DNA from: Neorhizobium sp. JUb45
Lineage (GTDB): Bacteria; Pseudomonadota; Alphaproteobacteria; Rhizobiales; Rhizobiaceae
DNA length: 34,840 nucleotides
Assembly: GCF_004343585.1 (NCBI RefSeq)
Contig: NZ_SLYW01000018.1
Coordinates: forward strand, 1 to 34,840
Direction: 5' to 3'
A program made the position numbers and the translations under genes. Position 1 is the first letter of the stretch; each line of letters begins with the position of its first letter. Of the stretch, positions 8,376 to 16,608 are shown piece by piece. Below the pieces are notes generated by a model. The model was not told where the DNA came from and did not search any database. It saw only the letters and a list, made by a program, of their open reading frames with translations.

Positions 8376-8753
8376 TCAGCGCAGCACGCCGGTCGCCAAC
8401 GCGCGCTGGATGCCTCGGACGTCGGTGCCCTTCTTCAGCGTCTTGGAGATCGGCGTGCTGCTGCCGGAAACCCAGATCTTTAGTTCCGAATCGAGGTCGA
8501 ACGTGCCCGCCGTTTCCACAGAAAAGCGGGTGATGGCGCGGTAGGGGATGGACATATAGTCCACCTTGCTTCCCGTCAGCCCCTGAATGTCGACGAGGAT
8601 GACGCGCCACTGGGTGAAGACGAAGAAGTCGCGGATGACCTTGAAGGCGAGGTCCGGCGTCTCGCCATCGATCAGCACACCGTTCAGTCGCTTGTTCAAA
8701 TCGGCAGGATCCACCGAGGAACCGTGGCCGAGCAGTCCGTCAAAAATGCCCAT
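8376..8753 (-). CDS. PH-domain-containing protein (bacterial PH-like)
   Basis: A 125-residue cytoplasmic protein of the bacterial PH-like fold (bPH_1 type, as I recall the family). Signs are the opening MGIFDGLLGH, the FFVFTQWRVILVDIQG strand pair, the MSIPYRAITRFSVE strand, and a C-terminal helix (TDVRGIQRALATGVL). No catalytic residues are expected, and the family's role is not known in detail. The length is normal for a single domain. The gene is the last host gene before tRNA-Ser and the island, converging on the small membrane protein gene. Confidence 0.85.
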   Translation of the reverse strand: MGIFDGLLGHGSSVDPADLNKRLNGVLIDGETPDLAFKVIRDFFVFTQWRVILVDIQGLTGSKVDYMSIPYRAITRFSVETAGTFDLDSELKIWVSGSSTPISKTLKKGTDVRGIQRALATGVLR

Positions 8754-8840
8754 GGCACCCTCTTAAAAGCGTTTATACCCGACCAAGTAGGTTATTGCCG
8801 GCCCAGAACAAGTCGACGACAGCGAAGGTGCAGTTGACGA

Positions 8841-10880
8841 TCAGCCCTTGGACGCTGTAAAGCCGAATTCAGGAGTGACCGGGATTTTCATCCTGCGCAT
8901 CAGCGAGGCTGCAAGGCCTGTACATCCCTTGGAAGAGTGTCCGAGTGGTTTAAGGAACCGGTCTTGAAAACCGGCGTGCGGGAGACCGTACCGTGGGTTC
9001 GAATCCCACCTCTTCCGCCATCTGCGTTCATATCTGCGAACCCCCGGAACATCAGGTTCGAGCTGTTTTTGATTAGCTCGTTCAACGCCCGCAACTAGGT
9101 CATTGACATGGCCCTGAATGTCTATGTGGTTGTTCCCCACAATCACAACGGCAACAATAGTGCTGAGATAGATTTTCGCGATGGCTCTGTTTTCGCCGAA
9201 AAGGACGTCGAGCATGTCGGTTCGAAAAAGGTCGACGCTGTCAATTGAAATATCCCCAGCGCATACGGAACTGCGGCGAAGTAGGTCAGAAAGCATTTGG
9301 TTTGCGGCCCGCAGTTCGATGGACACCGCTGTTACATCGTTTTGGTATGGGCGCTGGTCAGTGATGGATGGAACTTGTTTGGCAAGTGCGAACAAACCAC
9401 TGAGTTCTGCTTCTGACTTTGCGATGCGTGCGCGGAGATTTGGTACCTGGCCGTCGTCTCGCTGCCTCAACAGCATTTCCCTATCTTGCAGTTTGGTCAG
9501 CAGCTCAAGCAGCCTGTCTTTCGAAAGAACCTGATCTTTAACGTGTTCCAATACGACCGCATCCAGTGCCTCTTCGCCAACTCTAGGTCGGCTGCATTTT
9601 TTTGTCGCAGTTGCGTCGGAAGCGCTTAGGCTCGTCCCCCTATTGGCGCTGCTGCAAACATAATAGCGGTACAGCTTGCCAAGTTTACCTGTACCTGTGC
9701 CTAAGGTCATAGAAGCACCGCAGGCGCATCTGGCAATTCCGGAGAGTAGGAGGGGGCTACTCGTAGCCTTGGCAGCTCCCATCTTGGGATCACGCCGCTC
9801 TAACATTTCTTGAACCCTGTCGAAATGCTCGCGGGAGACAAGCGGAGGTACCTTGAGCAGGCATACCTCCTGCTTTTCCTGAAACTGGTGTTCGACTTGG
9901 TTCACGCTCCAGTGATATTCACCGTAATAAATCGAATGGCTCAAAATCCTGTGGACACCCTGAATGCTCCACATCGATCCGTTCCTAGTGCGGTAACCCT
10001 GCTTGTTCAGCAAAAGTACCATGGTCTTTATACCCATCGGCGGGCTTGTGCCGTCCCCGTAGAGTGCTAGTGTATAAAGCTTCTCAACAACTGTGCGTTC
10101 TTCATCGTCAATTTCGAGCCTTGAACGTTGGGGATTTTCTGGACAAGGGACACGCTTATAACCGTGCGGCGCAACGCCACCTGGCCAGTATCCTTTGTTT
10201 ATCATGTGTCGTCGGGCTCGCGTTGAATCGACTGACGATCGTAACGAGTGAAATTCATCCATGAGGTTAGTCAAGCGCTGCGCAACCATCCCGCCTGCGT
10301 CTTTGGAAAAGCTTTGCGTGATTGAAAGTATTTCCACATTCTTCTGATGCAAAAGTGTCTCAAAGACCATGTAGTCCCTAGTGGATCGGGCAAATCTGGA
10401 GGTGCTATGTATCAATATTTTGTCGAAAGGCGGCGTGCCTTCACATGAGGCATCTGCAATCATCCTCTTGAACTCTTTCCGCGCCGTTGATTTGGCAGAT
10501 TTCCCCGGCTCATAATATATTGCAACAACTACATAGTTTTGTTGATCGGAATACTTTCGAAGCTGGATTTCCTGATCGGGCATTGAGAGATCGCTCCGGA
10601 CGCTCCTGTCGCTGGAGACGCGCACGTAAAGTGCTACACGGATGGGAGAGATGGAGGGTGCGATGGTTGCAGGGAGGGCTGCTTGTCGCTTCCTACGTTC
10701 GAAAGTGGTCTCTCTCTTAATCTTTCGGCTAAGCACGTCATCAAAAAGAAGCTGTAGAGGGTTTCGCGGATCGCTGAAACGCGTGTTTTCGGCCGGAGGT
10801 TTCTTAGTTGAGGCTCTATCAGTCTTTGACTTCTTTCCAAGGACAGATGTTGAATGTGGTTCACTGCGGGATTTTGCCAT
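8841..10880 (-). CDS. Large serine recombinase, frame running through tRNA-Ser
   Basis: A site-specific DNA recombinase, likely the integrase/excisionase of the island. The resolvase domain contains ALYVRVSSD with the nucleophilic Ser, a Q after the S-rich segment, and SRFARSTRD in the catalytic core. It is followed by the recombinase domain (GVAPHGYKR onward), a four-Cys zinc ribbon (CACG, then two further Cys) and a coiled coil. The ATG at 10880 is chosen because AAAGGA lies nine bases upstream. The frame gives 679 residues, but only about 620 come from the island. The next 30 are the antisense of the tRNA (WRKRWDSNPR is its signature), and the last 29 come from host DNA. The native C-terminus in the excised form would differ. 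Confidence 0.9.
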   Translation of the reverse strand: MAKSRSEPHSTSVLGKKSKTDRASTKKPPAENTRFSDPRNPLQLLFDDVLSRKIKRETTFERRKRQAALPATIAPSISPIRVALYVRVSSDRSVRSDLSMPDQEIQLRKYSDQQNYVVVAIYYEPGKSAKSTARKEFKRMIADASCEGTPPFDKILIHSTSRFARSTRDYMVFETLLHQKNVEILSITQSFSKDAGGMVAQRLTNLMDEFHSLRSSVDSTRARRHMINKGYWPGGVAPHGYKRVPCPENPQRSRLEIDDEERTVVEKLYTLALYGDGTSPPMGIKTMVLLLNKQGYRTRNGSMWSIQGVHRILSHSIYYGEYHWSVNQVEHQFQEKQEVCLLKVPPLVSREHFDRVQEMLERRDPKMGAAKATSSPLLLSGIARCACGASMTLGTGTGKLGKLYRYYVCSSANRGTSLSASDATATKKCSRPRVGEEALDAVVLEHVKDQVLSKDRLLELLTKLQDREMLLRQRDDGQVPNLRARIAKSEAELSGLFALAKQVPSITDQRPYQNDVTAVSIELRAANQMLSDLLRRSSVCAGDISIDSVDLFRTDMLDVLFGENRAIAKIYLSTIVAVVIVGNNHIDIQGHVNDLVAGVERANQKQLEPDVPGVRRYERRWRKRWDSNPRYGLPHAGFQDRFLKPLGHSSKGCTGLAASLMRRMKIPVTPEFGFTASKG
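8931..9020 (+). tRNA. tRNA-Ser(UGA)
   Basis: A complete 90-base serine tRNA including the encoded CCA. The acceptor ggaagag pairs with ctcttcc, the anticodon stem ccggt/accgg frames the loop cttgaaa with anticodon TGA, there is a long variable arm, and the T arm contains ggttcgaatcc. The gene is the insertion site of the island: everything to its left is host-like, and to its right a recombinase gene runs into it from the opposite strand. The tRNA sequence itself is intact after integration. Confidence 0.97.
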
Positions 10881-10893
10881 CGTTATCAATCCT

Positions 10894-11229
10894 TTAAAAT
10901 CTGTGTGTTGGTTTTGTTTTCAAAATCACTGCAAGGGCATTAACTTCGCGATCCGTCACACGAGGTGGCAGGGCAACTGAGTTGGAAACCTGCCATTTCG
11001 ATGCGTTCGCTCGGCAGATTTTTTCGATCTTCGTCAATTTCGGTGGATTGAAGCTCTCGGCTGGTTCCTCAAGTAACCGGCCACACGCAACGTCAAGCCT
11101 CGATACTTCCTTGTCCTGTCTGTTTTGCGATGGGTGTCGTGATCGGCGATCGTCTACTGCGCTCGGCGAAAATATTCGCGAGCGATTTTCGGGCTCCTGC
11201 GGATTTCCATTCTCATGGTCAATGGTCAT
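10894..11229 (-). CDS. Hypothetical small protein upstream of the recombinase
   Basis: An open frame of 111 residues from the ATG at 11229, ending 13 bases before the recombinase ATG on the same strand. I do not recognise it. It is hydrophilic, rich in Arg, Pro and Asn, with a more structured C-terminal part (LPPRVTDREVNALAVILK). The tight spacing and the recombinase ribosome binding site placed just after its stop suggest co-transcription, which is the main support. A role in recombination control would be a guess. It could be a non-coding leader instead. Confidence 0.45.
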   Translation of the reverse strand: MTIDHENGNPQEPENRSRIFSPSAVDDRRSRHPSQNRQDKEVSRLDVACGRLLEEPAESFNPPKLTKIEKICRANASKWQVSNSVALPPRVTDREVNALAVILKTKPTHRF

Positions 11230-11943
11230 GCACGCCACCTCGGTTTTTGGTTCAGTACGCCGGCAGTTGCGATATCGCTCCTGTTATGCGTCTCGCGAAA
11301 TCACCGCCCCCTTCATCACGAGTACAATGAAACAAAAACCTTAGAGAGAGTCAACAAGCCTATGAAATCATTATTTAATTCAGAATAGTAATTGAAGACA
11401 CCAGGGCGCGGAAGGCCTCATCAACTCAAGGGCATACTGAGGTCTTCCGCAAAAGACTTTAGGTTTTGAATTCCGCGAAAAAATGCATTTTGAGTGCATC
11501 AATTGCTGGACAGATCGACCGCGAATGTGCAGCTCAATAGCCGGCGGAATAAATGGGGCGGTCGAAAAAAATGCGAAACGAACGCACGAAAAATTCACAC
11601 GCAGACGGATAATTTCGAAATTGACGTGTCGCCGAGTTTGTTGGATTTGCTACGTCCATCTGCGAAACTGGCCAAGATGCTGATTGCGCGGCGGCTGCAT
11701 CCATCGAAATTTTTGCCAACACGGCGCACGCGGCGTGGTTTCAGCAGCTGTGGGATGAGCGCCGAATGACAAGTGAGATTTCCGGCCGCACGCAAGCCGT
11801 CTAAAGGCCTCACTTCTGAACCGAGGTGACACGGAGGCCGAGAACCGGAAGATTATACGCCAGTGCTGCATCCTGCGGACAACAGCTCCACGAGCCCGTT
11901 GTGAAACTGAACTTCCAAAGACGTGCAGACTTTTTTCAGCAAG
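11230..11943. other. Gene-poor stretch between recombinase and HTH genes
   Basis: About 700 bases without a convincing intact gene on either strand; the short frames here have no ribosome binding sites or recognisable motifs. The part 11330-11500 is AT-rich. A possible gene remnant lies at 11625-11804. Confidence 0.6.
11625..11804 (+). pseudogene. Possible C-terminal gene remnant
   Basis: Sixty codons run open to a TAA with no start codon in frame until near the end. The translation includes FANTAHAAWFQQLWDERR, a plausible folded C-terminus rather than random composition. No family is recognised. The call rests on composition only and may be chance. Confidence 0.2.
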
Positions 11944-12195
11944 TCACTTCTGAGAATTTGACGGCATGTTAAATGTCATTCCGCACACCCGTCCAAAATC
12001 ATCAGAGACTATCTTGACGCCTCGTGCGTTCAGCGCATTCAGGATTTTGTCTAGTGATGCCTGTGTTACATGCCCGTCTTGCTCGAGCCGATAGACCGTT
12101 CTCGATGCAACTTTGGCCGCATGAGCAAGCTCAATTTGTCCGAGCCCTGTATAGGCCCTAGCGGCACGAGCAATCGAAGGATCGAATAACTTCAC
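11944..12195 (-). CDS. Small XRE-type HTH regulator
   Basis: An 83-residue DNA-binding protein with one Cro/CI-type HTH: ARAYTGLGQIELAHAAKVASRTVYRLEQ forms helices 1-4, followed by a short tail (LNALNARGVKIVSDD) that matches the layout of the repeats in the upstream gene. The GTG start at 12195 overlaps the stop of the upstream HTH gene, so the two are translationally coupled. Likely role: repressor or co-regulator acting on the divergent operator at 12765-12853. Its target is not proven. Confidence 0.8.
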   Translation of the reverse strand: MKLFDPSIARAARAYTGLGQIELAHAAKVASRTVYRLEQDGHVTQASLDKILNALNARGVKIVSDDFGRVCGMTFNMPSNSQK

Positions 12196-12764
12196 GGTTC
12201 AGCCCGATCTGGGCCGGACAGCGGCGTCTCTGCCCACTTGATGCCCACGCCGTAGAACAAGCCTGACGTAACGTCGCCCCATCCGAGGAACGCGATGCCC
12301 TCCCGCTCGTAATACGACCTTAGACGAAGCGAGGAGGCTTGATCGACCGATCCACCTGTCTCCATGAGACCGATCTTTCGTTGCGGAACCCCGGAACGGT
12401 CAGCTATTTCGGATTGGTTTTTGTTGAGAATCGCCCTCGCTGGGCCAAATGCGACACCTGTCCGTTCAGTGTGAAAATCGGATGGCATCGGAGATAGAGC
12501 CGGCAGCTGTGACGGAGAACGCCACCGCACCCCAAGGCCTGCCGTTTGCCCGGTCGCAAGATCGACTGTTCCTAGAAACTCTATGCCCAAATTTTCATAG
12601 AACATTTTGAGCTTTGCATTGGTGGAATTGCCGAGTGGGTTTTCGCCCTCTGCGAGCCAGAGGGCTTTTTGAGTCATCAACGCGCCGTTGGCCGCTTCTC
12701 GCTGGCTAAGTCCAGCAAGCGTACGGGCTGCTCTAAGTGCATCGGCGGATAGAAGCGTTCTCAT
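12192..12764 (-). CDS. Tandem-repeat HTH regulator
   Basis: A 190-residue protein made of two copies of one unit. Copy 1 (about residues 8-83) has ARTLAGLSQREAA and ends FYENLGIEFLG...GLGVRW; copy 2 (about 105-178) has ARAILNKNQSEIA and ends YYEREGIAFLG...GVGIKW. Each unit is an XRE-like HTH plus a short beta unit, so one chain could bind two half-sites without dimerising. The ATG at 12764 faces the divergent plus-strand cassette across 89 bases that contain a palindrome, which suggests autoregulation and control of the cassette. It resembles island or prophage regulators of rhizobia; no exact family is claimed. Confidence 0.8.
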   Translation of the reverse strand: MRTLLSADALRAARTLAGLSQREAANGALMTQKALWLAEGENPLGNSTNAKLKMFYENLGIEFLGTVDLATGQTAGLGVRWRSPSQLPALSPMPSDFHTERTGVAFGPARAILNKNQSEIADRSGVPQRKIGLMETGGSVDQASSLRLRSYYEREGIAFLGWGDVTSGLFYGVGIKWAETPLSGPDRAEP

Positions 12765-12853
12765 AGAAACCTAAGGCCGGTTTCAGAACGAAATGTCAAT
12801 TTTCTTCATTATGAAGTCTTTTAATTCTTCATAGACTCATTGTAGAAGCGTCT
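12765..12853. promoter_or_regulatory. Divergent control region with palindromic operator
   Basis: The 89 bases between the HTH pair and the phosphoesterase/protease cassette hold a perfect palindrome, cttcat-t-atgaag (12804-12816), and a second half-site, ttcttcata (12825-12833). Spacing of about two helical turns between half-site centres fits binding by the tandem-HTH protein. The region is AT-rich compared with its neighbours. Exact promoter boxes could not be assigned. Confidence 0.55.
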
Positions 12854-13321
12854 ATGACGTCATTTTCGTATGGCATCCGTCTTCAAGGGGGAGTTGTCAG
12901 CGCCGATTCGATCAAAGAAGTTTCGACAAATAGCGGGAGCGCTCTGCCCCGGGAGCACCGTCAAAACAACGGAGAGTTTGCCGTGAGTGATGCATCATCG
13001 ATCGCCTGGTTCGGTATGACCAGGTTGAAACTGGTTCACCGATTAAGACAGCTGGCCGATGAGCTAGAGGCTGCCTCAATCTCCGCAAGCGGACCTATAA
13101 CGCGAATTGACCATTGGACGGTGGCTAGGCGAGCAGTTCCTTGCCTTATTGGCATCCCCACTTCGCATCCAAGGATTTCGGACGGGGAACCTCTCTACTC
13201 TAGCGAGTTATATTACCTTGATCCCGACAAACGAATCGCACGTTCGTTCTCCCGCTGGTATGAACTTGGAAACCAGGTCGATCCCAGCTATTGGGAACAT
13301 CGCTTTCCGGTGCAGCAATGA
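12854..13321 (+). CDS. Small uncharacterised protein, first gene of the cassette
   Basis: The frame from the ATG at 12854 gives 155 residues. The first 43 look poorly structured, and a GTG at 12983 with GGAG eight bases upstream is a good alternative start (112 residues). The conserved-looking part has a helix (KLVHRLRQLADELEAA) and a C-terminal half with TVARRAVPCLIG, SSELYYLDP and ARSFSRWYELG. It resembles rhizobial DUF6634-type proteins as I remember them, function unknown. Its stop overlaps the metallophosphoesterase ATG (ATGA), so it belongs to the same operon. Confidence 0.7.
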   Translation: MTSFSYGIRLQGGVVSADSIKEVSTNSGSALPREHRQNNGEFAVSDASSIAWFGMTRLKLVHRLRQLADELEAASISASGPITRIDHWTVARRAVPCLIGIPTSHPRISDGEPLYSSELYYLDPDKRIARSFSRWYELGNQVDPSYWEHRFPVQQ

Positions 13322-14103
13322 GAGCTTGGATATTCTCTGACCTACACCTCGAAGTGGACGAGGGCTTCCAACTCACCAATGTTCCAGAGGCCGAAGTTTG
13401 TCTCTGTGCCGGCGACATACTCGATGGCGGTGTGATTGCGAGTATCATGTGGCTGGGCGAAAATGTTGCCCCCCACATGCCGGTCGTGTTCGTGCCCGGT
13501 AATCACGAATATTACAGGAGTGCCTTCAGAGAAGGGCTCGCGGCCGGCTATAAGCTGGCAGAAGCCTATGATAACCTGTTTTTACTGGATGGGGACTCGA
13601 TCATCCTCGACGGCTACCGTTTCATCGGGGCAACGCTCTGGACGAATTTCGATCTGCACGACGATCCCAGGCTGGCAATGGCCATCGCCAAGGACGAATT
13701 GAACGACTACCGCCGCATCAAACTATCAAAGACCCCGTTTAAGCGCTTTTCGCCGCAGGAGAGCCTTCACCTTCATCTCCGAGCAGCCATCGATATCGAC
13801 AACGCGTACCGTTCTCAACGCGACCTTCCTACGGTCATCATTAGCCATCACGCCCCAAGTCTTATGTCGGTGCCGCGGAAATTTCTGAAGGACGGCCTGA
13901 CACCCTCATTCGCGTCGCGGTTCGAGTATCGAATCCTCGAATACGAGCCGCGCCTTTGGGTGCACGGTCACATTCATTCAGCCAGCGACTACTTCCTTGG
14001 CAAGACGCGGGTGATCTGTAATCCCCTCGGCTATCCGGGAGAGGTGTCGCGTGAGACATTTATTCCGGACCTGGTGATCGACCTTGACAAACTCGTCCAA
14101 TAA
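13318..14103 (+). CDS. Calcineurin-like metallophosphoesterase
   Basis: A 261-residue phosphoesterase with every family motif: SDLHLE (D8, H10), AGDILDGG (D33), PGNHEYY (N62, H63), ISHHAP, and VHGHIHSASDY, supplying the two-metal site. The substrate may be a nucleotide, nucleic acid end or phosphoprotein; the sequence does not tell. The start ATG at 13318 overlaps the upstream stop and begins directly with the first strand. Its 3' end overlaps the start of the AAA+/M41 gene by about 20 bases, so the three genes are one translational unit. No signal peptide, so it acts in the cytoplasm. Confidence 0.9.
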   Translation: MRAWIFSDLHLEVDEGFQLTNVPEAEVCLCAGDILDGGVIASIMWLGENVAPHMPVVFVPGNHEYYRSAFREGLAAGYKLAEAYDNLFLLDGDSIILDGYRFIGATLWTNFDLHDDPRLAMAIAKDELNDYRRIKLSKTPFKRFSPQESLHLHLRAAIDIDNAYRSQRDLPTVIISHHAPSLMSVPRKFLKDGLTPSFASRFEYRILEYEPRLWVHGHIHSASDYFLGKTRVICNPLGYPGEVSRETFIPDLVIDLDKLVQ

Positions 14104-16150
14104 CAAACCTACAAGAACGCGCGGGCGATTGCTTTGGAAGCCCGACAACACAGCCGATCAATCAGATGTCACGGTCCCTATATACCTTGCGTATTGCGGG
14201 ATTGTCGCAGCGCTCCGGCATCATGTTGCGGCGAAGACGTCGTCGCTTGCGGTCCTCGAGACCACAACACCTGATGCGATCGACAGCTACGTTCATGCCG
14301 GCCGCCTGTTCCTGCGCCAACTCCTCAATCGTCGCGGATATTCGGACCCGTTTGTTCGAGCCATCAGGCAGCGGAAGAGCGACAAACCATCCGAACTGGA
14401 TGTCTACCGTCGCGCTGCCGAAGACGGTCGAGGTATTCTGTTATGTACAAGCCTGTGCGACGTGGACGAAGAGCTCAGACTGTTCGCGGATGTGGTGGTG
14501 ACAATCCCACAGCCGACTGCCAATCAAATTTCGGCAACTTTCAAGCGGTATGGCCACGTCCTGACTACACTTGAGCAACAGATGATAGCATCCGAGTCAT
14601 GGACGCGGCTTGTCTACGCCTTTCCGCCAGATCGCCCTGTGTTGGCAGGCCTGCGCCGTCTTCGCGAAACGGCCAGCCGGCCACCAGTGCGAAAGGTGGT
14701 GCCCGTTGCAACGGGGCCAACACTCGAGAACTTGAGCGGTCTCGGTCCAGCCAGAGAATGGGGTCTTGAGCTTTCGCGTGATCTTGCGGACTTTAAAGCT
14801 GGTCTTATCTCATGGGATGACGTGGACACTGGCGCTCTGATTTCAGGCGCCCCGGGGACAGGCAAGACACTCTTTGCCGAGGCATTGGCGCGGACGTGTG
14901 CCTTGCCGATTGTCGCCGCGTCGGCAGCACAGTGGCAGGCGGCCGGGTATCTTAATGACCTTCTCAAGGCGATGCGTGAAAGTTTCCGGGAAGCGCAGTC
15001 GAAAGGAACTGCGTTACTGTTCATTGATGAACTCGATGCGATGGGAAGCCGAGCGGTCAACGACAGTCAAAATGCGGACTACAAAAGGCAAGTAATAAAC
15101 GGGCTGCTCGAGCTCCTTGACGGTTTTGAGCGTCGTACTGGTGTGGTCGTCGTTGGAGCGACCAATCATCCGGGGGATATTGACCCTGCTATTTTGCGAC
15201 CAGGGCGGCTTGATCGGCATTTCGAAATACCGCTGCCGGACTCGACGACGCGCCAGCAGATATTCCAGTTCCATGCCGGGTTTGCCGTCCCGGAAGATTA
15301 CGAAGATCAATTTGCGCGTTCCACTGCCGGCATGGCAGGTGCAGGGCTGAAGCAACTCGTGAGAGATGGGAGACGAATAGCCCGCCGCTCTGGAAAACCG
15401 TTTGGATTTGAACAAGTCCTAGAAGCGGCAAAGCCGCTAATCGACCTTCCGGCCGAACTCATGCGGGTAGCGGCGTTTCACGAAGCGGGACACGCCATCG
15501 TTGGTCTCGAGTTGGGAATGGAACTGAAAGGGATCAGCGTTGCGGATAAAATCTTGGCCGAGGGCGTGAATACCTTGGGCGGGGCGTTGTTCACAAGGCA
15601 AGCCTTCCCAATGAAAACAAAGTCGTTCTACCTTAATCTCATTACAATGTATCTCGGCGGCCTCGCGGCTGAAACCCTGATATTCGGCGAATTTACCGAA
15701 TCTGGTGCTAGCGATCCGAACTCTGATCTGGGGGTGGCAACAGCTCTTGCGACGAAAGTTGAAGCGAGTTTCGGAATGGGAAGCACATTGGCGATCGACG
15801 TCGTTCTCGACCACGAACTTGGTAGGCTGCGTACAACAGATAACAGGGTCCGTGCCGCGGTATCTGAAATCCTCGCTCGACAGTTCACTCGCGCGAGGGA
15901 AATTTTGGACCTCCGGAAGAAAGCACTCGGTAAGATCGCCGATACCCTGCTGACGGCACGTTCGATGAGCGCCGCGGAAGTGGGCGAGGTCCTTCTTCGG
16001 CATCCTGGTTCGCATGCTCGCCCGTTGGGCGTCGATACGTCTGAACCCGATTATCCTGTTCAAGTCGCGCGTCGTGCCATTCATGGCGTGCATGAGGATG
16101 AGGTCCGCCGCGAAATGGATGCCGCGCTACGGCGATGGCGAATGCTTTAG
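14084..16150 (+). CDS. Soluble FtsH-like AAA+ ATPase with M41 zinc peptidase domain
   Basis: A 688-residue ATP-dependent protease by domain content. The first 200 residues are unrecognised and carry no membrane helices. The AAA+ module has Walker A GAPGTGKT (255-262), Walker B LLFIDELD (311-318) and the second region of homology with arginine fingers around 360-378. The peptidase domain has HEAGH (466-470) and a downstream acidic ligand in SDPNSDLG (near 548), so both active sites look intact. FtsH is membrane-bound; this protein is not, and its N-terminal domain replaces the membrane region, probably for substrate choice. The start is uncertain: the TTG at 14084 lies inside the phosphoesterase gene. 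Confidence 0.88.
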   Translation: MTNSSNNKPTRTRGRLLWKPDNTADQSDVTVPIYLAYCGIVAALRHHVAAKTSSLAVLETTTPDAIDSYVHAGRLFLRQLLNRRGYSDPFVRAIRQRKSDKPSELDVYRRAAEDGRGILLCTSLCDVDEELRLFADVVVTIPQPTANQISATFKRYGHVLTTLEQQMIASESWTRLVYAFPPDRPVLAGLRRLRETASRPPVRKVVPVATGPTLENLSGLGPAREWGLELSRDLADFKAGLISWDDVDTGALISGAPGTGKTLFAEALARTCALPIVAASAAQWQAAGYLNDLLKAMRESFREAQSKGTALLFIDELDAMGSRAVNDSQNADYKRQVINGLLELLDGFERRTGVVVVGATNHPGDIDPAILRPGRLDRHFEIPLPDSTTRQQIFQFHAGFAVPEDYEDQFARSTAGMAGAGLKQLVRDGRRIARRSGKPFGFEQVLEAAKPLIDLPAELMRVAAFHEAGHAIVGLELGMELKGISVADKILAEGVNTLGGALFTRQAFPMKTKSFYLNLITMYLGGLAAETLIFGEFTESGASDPNSDLGVATALATKVEASFGMGSTLAIDVVLDHELGRLRTTDNRVRAAVSEILARQFTRAREILDLRKKALGKIADTLLTARSMSAAEVGEVLLRHPGSHARPLGVDTSEPDYPVQVARRAIHGVHEDEVRREMDAALRRWRML

Positions 16151-16218
16151 ATATTGGACCTATTTTGGGAGGATCATATGAATTTGAAATGACGAGCAGC
16201 GCCGCCTTCAGTTCGTGC

Positions 16219-16608
16219 TCATCGCTGCATCTTTAGCGGGCGAGGTTGGATCACGGCGCACGTGATGCCCTGGATCGTCTCCAGTCCGGTCTTCAATTCG
16301 TGATGTTGGTCGGTCTGCGCACGATCATCCCAGACCACGACCATGACATTGTCGTAGCCGCTGTCGGCGCTGATGTATAAACTTGCATCTGCGGCGACCT
16401 CTTCGGTAACTTTCGCCAGCGCAGCCTATCCGGCGGAGCGTAGGAAATTCACCTCGACCAATCCGACAATAAAGAATTTGCTGACCCCATCGCAAACTCC
16501 TGTTTGCGCTATCGGTGAAGATTCGTAGTCTGGTGGGAATCCCATGGACTTCCATTCGCTGACGACTGGTATGACTGACCGGTCAGAATCATGCAGAGGA
16601 ACATTGAA
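16219..16608 (-). pseudogene. Decayed PD-(D/E)XK restriction-type nuclease remnant
   Basis: A minus-strand frame directly after vsr reads as protein for about 129 codons except for one TAG at 16426-16428. Upstream of the stop: CDGVSKFFIVGLVEVNFLRSAG; downstream: VTEEVAADASLY, SGYDNVMVVVWDD, GLETIQGITCAVIQPRP. This strand-helix-strand pattern with YDNVMVVVWDD is like the C-terminal part of PD-(D/E)XK restriction endonucleases. VEVN sits where the catalytic E-x-K would be, so Lys may be replaced by Asn. No start codon is present at the front, so the gene is truncated as well as interrupted. Probably the former restriction partner of the adjacent methyltransferase. Confidence 0.55.

Noticed and set aside
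8900..9094. Minus-strand and other frames across tRNA-Ser that look like a protein (IRTHGTVSRTPVFKTGSLNH)
   Set aside because: This is the well-known spurious translation of a serine tRNA gene, not a separate protein.
16325..16555. Minus-strand frame with ATG in the region after vsr
   Set aside because: Its translation is Arg-rich and looks random, whereas another frame of the same strand reads as a nuclease domain; the latter is reported as a pseudogene.
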